This document shows positions 50,196 through 58,216 of a stretch of 61,456 nt of DNA, one piece after another. A program made the position numbers and the translations under genes. Numbering within the stretch: position 1 is the stretch's first letter; the number at the start of each line of letters is the position of its first letter. A model generated the notes under the pieces. That model was not told the origin of the DNA. It worked only from the letters and a program-made list of their open reading frames with translations, and did not search any database. This DNA is from Flavobacteriales bacterium (GTDB lineage: Bacteria; Bacteroidota; Bacteroidia; Flavobacteriales_F; PHOS-HE28): the NCBI GenBank assembly GCA_018057455.1, contig JAGPDT010000015.1:1-61456 (forward strand). The letters are read 5' to 3'.

Positions 50196-51044
50196 TCACT
50201 TGAGCTTGAAGTCCACCGGGATGGTGAAGCGCACTTTTACCGGTTTGCCGTTCATTTTACCGGGACTCCATTTGGGCATGGACTTCACGGCGCGCACAGC
50301 TTCCTTGTCCAAGCCGGGGCTTATGCCCCTACGGACCTTCACATCGGAGATGTCGCCATCCTTTTCCACCACGAATTCCACGAAGACCTTGCCTTGGATG
50401 CCGGCGTCGAACTCCATGTCCGGGTACTTCGTATTGTTCTGCAAGTACTGATACATTTTGGCCATGCCACCGGGGAATTCAGGTTGTTCCTGCACGGCTG
50501 CCAGATCGAAGGCTTCTTCTTCCACGGGAGGTGGGGGCGGGGGCGGGGCGTCCAACTTTTCCCCTTCCTGCGTGGTGGTGCTGGCGGTGGTCTCGCTCAG
50601 GTCCTCCTGGGTAGGCGGCGGTTCTTCCACCGGGTCGTCGGAGGCTTCCACGGCCACGAACTGCACGGTCTCGATCTGGGGTTGGGGCGGGGGGATCACC
50701 TCGGGTGGCGGCGGTGGTTCCTCGGGCTTGTTCTCCTCGATGAAGTTGTCCAAGTTCACATCCACGATCTGCACCTTTTCGGCGGCTTCTTCTTCGGGCC
50801 CCAACTTGGAGAGGGCATAAGGTGTGCCTACCACCACCGCGAAGAGCACGAGGGCTCCCACCATGGCCAAGCCCAGGCGCCGCGTGTAATCCGTCCGCAG
50901 TTCATAGGCGCCGTAAGCCTTGTTCCGGTTGGCGAAGATCAACTCGTTGCGGGTGCCCTGCAACAGGTTCATCCATGACGTGTCAAAGGTGAGCAGCACG
51001 CTCAGCAGCACCAGTATGGCAACGAGGATCACGTAGGCCGTCAT
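50196..51044 (-). CDS. Energy transducer TonB
   Basis: 282 residues. Two hydrophobic helices are present: an unusual one at the start (TAYVILVAILVLLSVLLTF) and the normal TonB anchor near residues 57-78 (LAMVGALVLFAVVVGTPYAL). A Pro/Glu-rich span (PEEPPPPPEVIPPPQPQ) crosses the periplasm, and the C-terminal domain ends GKVFVEFVVEKDGDISDVKV then PKWSPGKMNGKPVKVRF. It couples the proton gradient to outer-membrane receptors with ExbB/ExbD. It is last in a four-gene unit, 2 bases after the ExbD gene. Confidence 0.92.
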   Translation of the reverse strand: MTAYVILVAILVLLSVLLTFDTSWMNLLQGTRNELIFANRNKAYGAYELRTDYTRRLGLAMVGALVLFAVVVGTPYALSKLGPEEEAAEKVQIVDVNLDNFIEENKPEEPPPPPEVIPPPQPQIETVQFVAVEASDDPVEEPPPTQEDLSETTASTTTQEGEKLDAPPPPPPPVEEEAFDLAAVQEQPEFPGGMAKMYQYLQNNTKYPDMEFDAGIQGKVFVEFVVEKDGDISDVKVRRGISPGLDKEAVRAVKSMPKWSPGKMNGKPVKVRFTIPVDFKLK

Positions 51045-51046
51045 GG

Positions 51047-51670
51047 TCAGAATTTGAGTTTCTCGGCGTCCAACATGATGCGCTCGTCCGGCTTGATCGT
51101 GTCCTGCACGGCATACTTGCCGATGCCGCTGATGTCCATTTCGTCCACCATGTCGATCATGTTGCGGTACTTGGCATCCACGTCGGGCTTGATGATCACG
51201 AACAGGGCCTCGGGCCGTTTCTCGATGTTGTTGCGCAGCGTGTCGTAGGCCACCTGGTCGATCTCGTCCGCATTGTAGCGGCGCTTGAGTTCCTGCACTT
51301 GTTCAAAGGTGGACCGGTTTTCCTCCGCGAGCAACTGGGTGATCTTGCTGAAGTCCGTGCGGCTCAACTGCGTTTCACCGGGTTTGAAAGCGTCGCGGTA
51401 GTAGAGGATCTGGTCGTCCTTGGTCAAGAACACGGTGAGGGCGTTGTTCACTTTGTCCAAGGCCTTCTCCTTTTGGTCTTCCTGCGGCACCGGGAAGGTG
51501 AGCTGCAGGGTGGAGGGCTTGTACATGGTGGTGGTGAGGATGAAGAAGGTGAGCAGCAGGAATGCCAAGTCCACCATCGGGGTCATGTCGATGTGGGTGC
51601 TTCCCTTCTTGGCACGCTTCTTCTGGTGCCGTCCTCCTCCGCCGCTATCTGCTTGTTGTACTTCTGCCAT
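51047..51670 (-). CDS. ExbD/TolR-family protein (second)
   Basis: 207 residues. A basic head (GGGGRHQKKRAKKGS) and the single helix with the essential Asp in HIDMTPMVDLAFLLLTFFIL are the ExbD hallmark. The periplasmic part is longer than in E. coli ExbD, with a charged insertion (QELKRRYNADEIDQVAYD). It follows the other ExbD gene by 62 bases and precedes tonB by 2. Confidence 0.92.
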   Translation of the reverse strand: MAEVQQADSGGGGRHQKKRAKKGSTHIDMTPMVDLAFLLLTFFILTTTMYKPSTLQLTFPVPQEDQKEKALDKVNNALTVFLTKDDQILYYRDAFKPGETQLSRTDFSKITQLLAEENRSTFEQVQELKRRYNADEIDQVAYDTLRNNIEKRPEALFVIIKPDVDAKYRNMIDMVDEMDISGIGKYAVQDTIKPDERIMLDAEKLKF

Positions 51671-51732
51671 GGTTACTGATCAGTCCTACTGATGGTTGCG
51701 ACCTGGTTCCACCATACTGTACACCCAGCGGA

Positions 51733-52386
51733 TCATTTGGTTGAAGGTGTTGCCGCCATCCGGCTTTCCTCCAAGTTGGTGATCATCTTGAAGCGGTTGA
51801 TCTTCACGGTGGGGCTTTGGAAGATCTTGATCACCTTGTTGACCACCGCATAGTCCGTGTTGCCATCACCCTTCAATGCCACAATGGGGTTTTTGCCGTC
51901 GGCCCCGCTGCTGAATATCAGCTGGGTGACGCGGATCCAGTCCAACAACTGGTTGTTGGTGCTGTCAATGGGTATGCCTTGGGACCGTTGGTCGATCTGC
52001 CTCCTTTCGCCAGCGGATTCCAACGTGAGGTAGCCGGGCAACTGTTGCACGGGAATGCCGATCGCCCCGAGGTTCACGAAGCGTTGCTCCTGTTCAGGGG
52101 TGAAAGCCACCTTGTAACGGCTGCCCATCTCCTTGATCACCTCGCGGCGCACCTTCTTGTCGGTGAAATCCCAGTACACGCGCCCTGCACTGTCCACCAC
52201 CACGGTCATCAGGTTTTCCGTGGGAATGGCCGATTGGCTGCGGCTGCTGGGGATGTCCACCACCACGGCTTCTTCCGGCCGGAACTGGGCCGTGAGCATG
52301 AAGAAGGTGACCAACAGGAAGCCCAAGTCCACCAGCGGGGTCATGTCCATCGCCGGGCTGGAACGGGGCATCTTGAGCTTGGACAT
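51733..52386 (-). CDS. ExbD/TolR-family protein (first)
   Basis: 217 residues; the helix with the proton-carrying Asp is AMDMTPLVDLGFLLVTFFML. A periplasmic domain follows (EEAVVVDIPSSRSQSA). Having two different ExbD paralogues after ExbB is normal for Bacteroidota, where they form the stator of the TonB motor. It is 47 bases after the exbB-like gene. Confidence 0.92.
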   Translation of the reverse strand: MSKLKMPRSSPAMDMTPLVDLGFLLVTFFMLTAQFRPEEAVVVDIPSSRSQSAIPTENLMTVVVDSAGRVYWDFTDKKVRREVIKEMGSRYKVAFTPEQEQRFVNLGAIGIPVQQLPGYLTLESAGERRQIDQRSQGIPIDSTNNQLLDWIRVTQLIFSSGADGKNPIVALKGDGNTDYAVVNKVIKIFQSPTVKINRFKMITNLEESRMAATPSTK

Positions 52387-52433
52387 GCTTGGATCGCTTG
52401 TTTCGGGTTCCTTCCGTGGGAATTGTTGGGCGC

Positions 52434-53246
52434 TTACTTGCGGTTGGCCAAGGTTTGGCTCACGCTGAATCCGGCCTCATCAATGCCGTGGGTGATGCCG
52501 TCGATCTTGGTGCCGAAGTAGTTGAACATGATGATGGCGATCGCGGAACCGGCCACACCCAGTGCCGTGTTGATCAGTGCTTCGGAGATACCGGTGGAAA
52601 GCGCCGTAGCGTCAGGGGCGCCGGCGGTGGCCATGGCGCTGAACGCACGGATCATGCCCAGCACGGTGCCGATCAGTCCGAAAAGGGTGCTCACACTGGC
52701 GCAGGTGGAAATGATCACCAGGTTCTTGCTCAGCATGGGCAGTTCCAGGGCGGTGGCCTCCTCGATCTCCTGCTTCACGGTGTTGATGCGGGTTTCCTTG
52801 TCCAGCGTGTTGTCGTTGAGCACGGTCTGGTATTTCACCAGGCCGCTGCGCATCACGTTGGCCACGCTGCCCTGTTGCGCATCGCACACGGTCATGGCCT
52901 CGTCGATCCGGTCCGAGGCCAACAACTGGCGCACGTTGTGCAGGAACTCATCCACCCGGCCCTTGCCGGTGGCGCGTCGCAGGGTAATGAAACGTTCGAT
53001 GGAGAAGATGATCACCAGCAGCAGTACGGTGGTAAGGATGGGCACAATGAAACCACCCTTGTGGATCAGGCCGAACGTATGCGCCGGGTTCTCGGCCACC
53101 GGGTGGCCGTGTACCGGGTCGCCACCTTCAAAGTTGGCGGGATCGCCCAGCACGAACATGTAGAAGAGGATGCTGGCAGCGAGGGCCATGGGAAAGGCCA
53201 AGGCCACGAACAGGCTGGACAACTTTCCGGATTTACTTGCGCTCAT
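52434..53246 (-). CDS. MotA/TolQ/ExbB proton channel protein
   Basis: 270 residues with three hydrophobic helices: LFVALAFPMALAASILFYMF, FIVPILTTVLLLVIIFSIER and the C-terminal pair containing VSTLFGLIGTVLGMIRAFSA and ALINTALGVAGSAIAIIMFN. These match ExbB, whose pentamer surrounds the ExbD helix. Extra N-terminal and loop lengths are usual in the phylum. It is the first gene of the unit, read from the promoter at 53333-53361. Confidence 0.93.
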   Translation of the reverse strand: MSASKSGKLSSLFVALAFPMALAASILFYMFVLGDPANFEGGDPVHGHPVAENPAHTFGLIHKGGFIVPILTTVLLLVIIFSIERFITLRRATGKGRVDEFLHNVRQLLASDRIDEAMTVCDAQQGSVANVMRSGLVKYQTVLNDNTLDKETRINTVKQEIEEATALELPMLSKNLVIISTCASVSTLFGLIGTVLGMIRAFSAMATAGAPDATALSTGISEALINTALGVAGSAIAIIMFNYFGTKIDGITHGIDEAGFSVSQTLANRK

Positions 53247-53332
53247 GAATGAAGGGTTTCGTGTTTGACTTCGGCTCGTTGGCTAATTCACGGATCGGTC
53301 AGGGGGTGATTGAGGTTCGGCCCCGGGGGGCA
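53247..53332. other. Leader region of the exbB unit
   Basis: Short non-coding leader between the promoter and the exbB-like start. The remaining intergenic DNA to the pirin promoter (53362-53590) shows no gene and no clear structure. Confidence 0.5.
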
Positions 53333-53361
53333 CAAACATAGGAAGATCATCTTTTCAACAA
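53333..53361 (-). promoter_or_regulatory. Promoter of the exbB-exbD-exbD-tonB unit
   Basis: TTG (53359-53361), 18 bases, TATGTTTG (53333-53340) on the minus strand; both elements fit the consensus. The leader to the exbB ATG would be about 80 bases. Confidence 0.65.
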
Positions 53362-53590
53362 CCCGGGTGGGAGAACATTCTGGGGCGGCTTGGGCATGGC
53401 GCTGCGCTTGCTCTGCAAACGGGCGGGGCGGGTGGATCCTTGCTGTTGCCTGCTGACCGGCAGGAAACGGTGCCGTCCGGCAAGGCAACGGTGGTTTCGG
53501 ACCAAGGTGCGCATGGAGGCAGGTGCGATCCAGATGGGCCCGCTGGGCAACAGGAATTCAACATCCCGGAAAAATGTATATGGAAGAAAA

Positions 53591-53610
53591 TTACATGTAA
53601 AATACATTTG
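53591..53610 (+). promoter_or_regulatory. Pirin promoter with TTACATGTAA palindrome
   Basis: The exact -7 box TACATTTG (53603-53610) is 20 bases before the ATG. The perfect 10-base palindrome TTACATGTAA (53591-53600) lies 2 bases upstream of it, a likely regulator site. Confidence 0.6.
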
Positions 53611-53630
53611 CACCATTCAAGCAAACCTGG

Positions 53631-54388
53631 ATGAGCAATCCAACGACCGCCAAAACCCAAGTACTGCACCGGGCCGGCAGCTGCGGGCATGCCGATCACG
53701 GCTGGCTGGATGCGCGGCATTCGTTCAGCTTCGCCCGTTGGTACCACCCGGACCGCGTGCATTTCGGCGCATTGCGGGTATTGAATGAGGATACCATAGC
53801 CCGGGGCAAGGGCTTCGGCATCCTTGTGCACGACAATATGGAGGTCATCACCTTGATGACTGAAGGTGCGTTGGAGCACAAGGACAGCATGGGCGACCAT
53901 GGCATCATCCGGGCGGGGGAGGTTCAGGTGATGAGCGCAGGTACCGGCGTTCAGCACAGTGAGTTCAACTCCCGCCCCACCACCGTAGCCGATTGTTCCG
54001 GATCATTCCGCGGCAGCGTTGTGCGGCGCCGCGTTACCAGCAGATTGCTCCCGACCCCGAAGAACGGCGCAATGCGTTCCAACAGATCGTTTCCCCGGAC
54101 CCACATGATGCCGGCACGTGGATCGGTCAGGACGCCTGGTCGCATCTGGGCCGGTTTGATGGCGGCCACCCCGAGCAGTGCACCATTCGGCGGGAGGGAA
54201 ACGGGCTCCATGCATGGTCCTTTCGGGCAACGCGATCATCGATGGAGCACTCCGGTCCCCAAGGGATGCAATGGGGATCAACGGAACAGAACAAGTGGAC
54301 ATACGGAGCGGTCCGGGCGGAGCGGAGCTGCTCCTGATCGACATCCCGATGCAATTCGAACATGGAAGAACGACCAACAGCCAAACAA
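53631..54388 (+). pseudogene. Pirin-family gene with two frameshifts
   Basis: The pirin sequence is split over three frames: MSNPTTAKTQVLHRAGSCGH to GEVQVMSAGTGVQHSEFNS in the first, then PRQRCAAPRYQQIAPDPEER to QDAWSHLGRFDGG in the second, then LSGNAIIDGALRSPRDAMG and GGAELLLIDIPMQF in the third. The breaks fall near 53985 and 54215, and both change frame the same way. Pirins are cupin-fold proteins, some with quercetinase activity. It precedes yceI, the usual order. Real decay or two assembly errors are both possible. Confidence 0.75.
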
Positions 54389-54943
54389 ATGAACAGCGTA
54401 ACAACCACCACCAGCGTGAAATGGTCCATCGATCCCGCCCATAGCGAGATCCAATTCAAGGTGAAGCACATGATGATCAGCACGGTCACGGGGAGCTTCG
54501 GCAAATTCACGGCGGACATTGAGGCGGACAGCGACGATCTGAGCCAGGCCCAAATCCATTTCCAAGCGGAGGTGGACAGCATCTCGACGGGCAACACCAA
54601 CCGGGACAACCACCTGAAGAGCGCGGAATTCTTCAGTGGCGGGGAACACCCCCGGATCACCTTCGTCTCCACCGGCAGCAAGGCCGTGGACGGTGATGGC
54701 AGTTGGACGCTGTACGGCGACCTCACCATGAACGGCACCACCAGACCGGTGACACTGGACGTGGAATGGGGTGGTGTGGTGAAGGACCCGTACGGCAACA
54801 CCAAGGCCGGGGTGAGCATTCATGGAAGGATCAACCGCAAGGATTGGGGCATCAACTGGAACACGGCCATGGAGGCGGGCGGCTTGATGGTGAGTGACGA
54901 AGTGCGCATAGCCTGTGAAGTGCAGTTGGTGAAGCAGGGCTGA
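54389..54943 (+). CDS. YceI-family protein
   Basis: 184 residues from MNSVTTTTSVKWSIDPAHSE; upstream codons to 54362 belong to the end of pirin. The family signature WSIDPAHSEIQFKVKHMMI and FGKFTADIEADSDDLSQ, plus LTMNGTTRPVTLDVEWGG, mark a YceI-like lipocalin that binds isoprenoid or polyisoprenoid lipids. There is no signal peptide, so it is cytoplasmic, as in many Bacteroidota. It ends at a strong terminator. Confidence 0.92.
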   Translation: MNSVTTTTSVKWSIDPAHSEIQFKVKHMMISTVTGSFGKFTADIEADSDDLSQAQIHFQAEVDSISTGNTNRDNHLKSAEFFSGGEHPRITFVSTGSKAVDGDGSWTLYGDLTMNGTTRPVTLDVEWGGVVKDPYGNTKAGVSIHGRINRKDWGINWNTAMEAGGLMVSDEVRIACEVQLVKQG

Positions 54944-54965
54944 CCCATCAGCCCTGTGGTGAAAG

Positions 54966-54995
54966 GAAGGCCCGGTGTATCCGGGCCTTCTTGTT
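54966..54995 (+). terminator. yceI terminator
   Basis: A perfect 10-bp stem (54966-54975 with 54981-54990), loop TGTAT, followed by TTGTT. Confidence 0.85.
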
Positions 54996-55113
54996 CCACC
55001 GGCCGGCATGCCGATGCGCGCTCACGCTTGCAGCATGGCCTGGTCCGGACCCAACCGCGGTCACGGCTGGATGAATCCTGCGGCTGGCTGCACCTCTACC
55101 TTCGCGGTGCCCC

Positions 55114-56940
55114 ATGCCACAACCCCTCGACGTCCGCGAAAAAGTAAAGCTCCTCCCGCACAAGCCCGGGGTGTACCAGTTCTTCGACAGCGAGGGGAAG
55201 ATCCTCTACGTGGGCAAGGCCACCAGCCTGCGCAGCCGTGTGGGCAGCTACTTCGCCAAGGACCATCCCGACGGCAAGACGCGCATCCTCGTGCGCAAGA
55301 TCGTTGACCTGCGCACCATCATCACGGAAACGCCCTACGATGCCCTGTTGCTGGAAAATTCGCTGATCAAGGAATACCAGCCGCGCTACAACATCCTGCT
55401 GCGCGACGACAAGAGCTACCCGTGGATCCGCATCCGCAACGAGCACTTCCCGCGGATCGAAGGCATGCGCAACCCCGTGGAAGACGGCTCGGAATACATC
55501 GGGCCCTTCGCCAGCGTGCGCGCCATGCGCACCGTGCTGAAGCTCGTGCATCAGTTGTACAAGCTGCGCACCTGCAACTACGACCTCAGCCCGGAGAACA
55601 TCGCCAAGGGCAAGTACAAGCGCTGCTTGGAATGGCACCTCGGCAACTGCCGCGGACCGTGCGAGGCGTTGCAGAGCGAGGAGGATTACAACGCCAACGT
55701 GGCCTTGGCAAGGCAGGTGGTGAAGGGCCGCATCGGCGGGGTGGTGAAACTGCTGAAGGAACAGATGCAGGCGCATGCCGAGAAGCTGGAGTTTGAAGAC
55801 GCCGAAGAGATGCGCCAGCAGCTCGTTCTGCTGGAAGGCTATCAAGCGCGCAGCACCGTGGTCAGCGCGTCCATCGGCGATGTGGACGTCTTCGCCCTGG
55901 CGCGCAACTCCACCAGCACCTTCGTGAACTACATGCGCGTGATCGACGGGGCCATCGTGCATGGCATCACCGTGGAAATGAAGCGGCGCCTGGACGAGCC
56001 CGACGACGAGGTGCTCCAGTACGCCATCGCCGAGCTGCGTCAGCGCTTCCGCAGCAATGCGCCCGAGGCCATCGTGCCCATGGAGCCGGGGATCGCAATG
56101 CCCGACCTCAGCTTCACCGTGCCGCAGCGGGGCGATAAGAAGCACCTGCTGGAAATGGGCGAACGCAACGCGCAGTACTTCATGCTGGAAAAGCAGAAGC
56201 AGGAATCGCTGACGGACCCCGAGGCCTCCACCGACCGTATCCTTGAGCAGATGAAGCAGGACCTGCGCCTGAGCGAACTGCCGCGCCACATCGAGTGCTT
56301 CGACAACAGCAACACCCAGGGCACCGACCCGGTGAGCGCCTGCGTGGTGTTCAAGGATGCCAAGCCCAGCAAGAAGGACTACCGCCACTTCAACATCCGC
56401 ACGGTGGAAGGTCCCGACGATTTTGCCAGCATGGAAGAGGCCGTGGAACGCCGCTATGCCCGGCTGATCACCGAGGGCGAGCCGCTGCCGCAATTGGTGG
56501 TGATCGACGGCGGCAAGGGCCAGCTGCATGCCGCCCTGAACGTCTTCGACCGCCTGGGCCTGCGCGGCAAGGTGGCCCTGTTGGGCATCGCCAAGCGCCT
56601 GGAGGAACTTTACTTCCCCGAAGATCCCGCACCGCTGCACATTGACAAGCGCAGCACCACCCTGCGCGTGATCCAGCAAATGCGCGACGAGGCCCACCGC
56701 TTCGGCATCACGCACCACCGCGGCCGCCGCAGCAAGCGCATCGTGAAGACCGGCTTGGAGGAGATCGCGGGCATCGGCCCGGCCACCGCGCAGAAGTTGC
56801 TCACGCGCTTCGGCTCGGTAAAGGGCATCCGCGAGGCGACGACTGAAGACGTGATCGCGGAGATCGGCGCGAAGAAGGCGGGGGTGGTGTTGAGGGGTTT
56901 GGAAGCAACTCCCGTTCCTCCAGCGGAGAACGGTAGCTGA
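55114..56940 (+). CDS. uvrC: Excinuclease ABC subunit C
   Basis: 608 residues. The N-terminal GIY-YIG domain shows GVYQFFDSEGKILYVGKAT, the UVR motif is near residues 200-240, the RNase H-like C domain has ECFDNSNTQGTDPVSACVVF and LVVIDGGKGQLHAAL, and a helix-hairpin-helix pair (IAGIGPATAQKLLTRFG) ends it. UvrC cuts both sides of a bulky lesion in nucleotide excision repair. A TACCTTCG near-box lies 12 bases before the ATG. It is convergent with a membrane protein gene at 0 bases. Confidence 0.97.
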   Translation: MPQPLDVREKVKLLPHKPGVYQFFDSEGKILYVGKATSLRSRVGSYFAKDHPDGKTRILVRKIVDLRTIITETPYDALLLENSLIKEYQPRYNILLRDDKSYPWIRIRNEHFPRIEGMRNPVEDGSEYIGPFASVRAMRTVLKLVHQLYKLRTCNYDLSPENIAKGKYKRCLEWHLGNCRGPCEALQSEEDYNANVALARQVVKGRIGGVVKLLKEQMQAHAEKLEFEDAEEMRQQLVLLEGYQARSTVVSASIGDVDVFALARNSTSTFVNYMRVIDGAIVHGITVEMKRRLDEPDDEVLQYAIAELRQRFRSNAPEAIVPMEPGIAMPDLSFTVPQRGDKKHLLEMGERNAQYFMLEKQKQESLTDPEASTDRILEQMKQDLRLSELPRHIECFDNSNTQGTDPVSACVVFKDAKPSKKDYRHFNIRTVEGPDDFASMEEAVERRYARLITEGEPLPQLVVIDGGKGQLHAALNVFDRLGLRGKVALLGIAKRLEELYFPEDPAPLHIDKRSTTLRVIQQMRDEAHRFGITHHRGRRSKRIVKTGLEEIAGIGPATAQKLLTRFGSVKGIREATTEDVIAEIGAKKAGVVLRGLEATPVPPAENGS

Positions 56941-57504
56941 TCAATCCCCGAACCGCACCACCTGCTTCAACCGTTTCTGCCCGTCCGCATTCACGTACGG
57001 TTCCTTTACCTTGATGTAGTCGGGTGCCAGCATGCGCTGTAAGTACAGGCTCAATACGGCAAGCACACCGAACAGCAGGATCACCGGCAGCACCATGCCA
57101 TCACTGGAGCCGGGCTGGTCATTGTCATGCAGGATATCCATGAAGGCCAACAGGCCCGCAAGGCTGTGCGCCTGTCTCCAATATTTCGCCACGGCAAGGA
57201 GAGCAATGGCATAGCCGATTCCTAATGCGGAGTTGAACACTACACTGGACCAGCCTTCCCCCAAAACTGCAGACGCCACAATCCCCGCCTTCCACGCAAT
57301 GGCCAACGCCAACAAAAACAGCAACACCAACTGTGCAGTCCGGTACTCCGCCCGCCGTTCCAACGTGGGGACATAGCGCACCAAGTCCGCCAGTTGCTCA
57401 TCCGCCGCGTTGCCCGGGCCGTGCAGCTCATCGTACACCTGCTGCGGGCTGGCACCTGCTTCAATTTTGCTACGGATCAATTTGCGCTGTTCGCTGGTGG
57501 CCAT
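56941..57504 (-). CDS. Hypothetical integral membrane protein
   Basis: 187 residues, MATSEQRKLIRSKIEAGASP onward. A helical soluble N-terminus (QQVYDELHGPGNAADEQLAD) precedes three or four hydrophobic helices (LVLLFLLALAIAWKAGIVA; ALGIGYAIALLAVAKY; VLPVILLFGVLAVLSLY), then a basic tail (QKRLKQVVRFGD). I do not recognise the family. The stop abuts that of uvrC directly, leaving no space for a terminator. Confidence 0.72.
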   Translation of the reverse strand: MATSEQRKLIRSKIEAGASPQQVYDELHGPGNAADEQLADLVRYVPTLERRAEYRTAQLVLLFLLALAIAWKAGIVASAVLGEGWSSVVFNSALGIGYAIALLAVAKYWRQAHSLAGLLAFMDILHDNDQPGSSDGMVLPVILLFGVLAVLSLYLQRMLAPDYIKVKEPYVNADGQKRLKQVVRFGD

Positions 57505-57558
57505 GGTGGTGGGTTGGAGGCGAAAGGTATACGCCGGCAGTGCTATCCCCTCCAGCGG

Positions 57559-57936
57559 TCAGGCCAGCTTCAGGCCCTTGATGCCCTTGAAATGCTTCTT
57601 GTTCAGCGTAAGCAATGCACAGCCGTGGGCCATGGCCGTTGATGGGATCAGTTGATCCGCAAAATGGACCTTCAGCTCACGGGCCTCATGCGCTAAAATG
57701 CTCCTGCAGTGTTCGGAGACCTCCATCGTAAACGGCAGCACATGGAACTGCGTGGTCAATTCCCGGTGCGTGGTATCATACTCTTGCTTGTTCCGGGTTC
57801 CGGCGAGTACCTCGGCCACCACTACATCGCAAAGAACCACCTGGAGGCCACCCACTGATTCCAATGCGGCGATGGCCTTGGGTTCCTTCCTGATCCGGCC
57901 GATCAGAATGTTGGTGTCGATCAGGACCGCTTCCAT
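57559..57936 (-). CDS. VapC-type PIN-domain toxin
   Basis: 125 residues. PIN acids are visible: Asp in VLIDTNILIGRIR, Glu in VVAEVLAGTRN, and the C-terminal Asp in FADQLIPSTAMAHGCALLTL. VapC toxins are RNases that typically cut tRNA or rRNA. It overlaps its antitoxin by 16 bases, and its downstream neighbour is the unknown membrane protein gene. Confidence 0.92.
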   Translation of the reverse strand: MEAVLIDTNILIGRIRKEPKAIAALESVGGLQVVLCDVVVAEVLAGTRNKQEYDTTHRELTTQFHVLPFTMEVSEHCRSILAHEARELKVHFADQLIPSTAMAHGCALLTLNKKHFKGIKGLKLA

Positions 57937-58139
57937 GCACGCTCGCGTAATTCTTCCGCACTGATGGGGTTGTCCTTCCAGATCTCGCTCAGCTTGGCGA
58001 ACGGGTCCTTCTCCTTGGCTGCTTCCCGCTCGATCAGCTCCACCACCAGCGCGCTGATGCTCTTGCCACGCCGTTGACTGAGGCGGCGTGCCGTGCGCTT
58101 GAATTTAAGCGGCACCGACAGGGTGAGCTTGGTCGTCAT
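57921..58139 (-). CDS. VapB-type antitoxin
   Basis: 72 residues, MTTKLTLSVPLKFKRTARRLS then SQRRGKSISALVVELIER. The strand TKLTLSVPL and two helices are a ribbon-helix-helix fold, with a charged toxin-binding tail (AAKEKDPFAKLSEIWKD). Two copies of GATACGT, 20 bases apart (58142-58148 and 58162-58168), sit just upstream and are likely operator half-sites. Confidence 0.88.
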   Translation of the reverse strand: MTTKLTLSVPLKFKRTARRLSQRRGKSISALVVELIEREAAKEKDPFAKLSEIWKDNPISAEELRERAWKRS

Positions 58140-58141
58140 GG

Positions 58142-58168
58142 GATACGTAATGTTTCACGAAGATACGT
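58142..58168 (-). promoter_or_regulatory. Putative VapB operator and promoter
   Basis: GATACGT occurs at 58142-58148 and 58162-58168, exactly 20 bases apart (about two helical turns). A -7-like box TATCTTCG lies on the minus strand inside this region. Both are close to the antitoxin start. Confidence 0.5.
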
Positions 58169-58216
58169 GATTCAGGGCAATGCAGACTACTTTCAACCCC
58201 CGGCCCTTGTTCCCGC

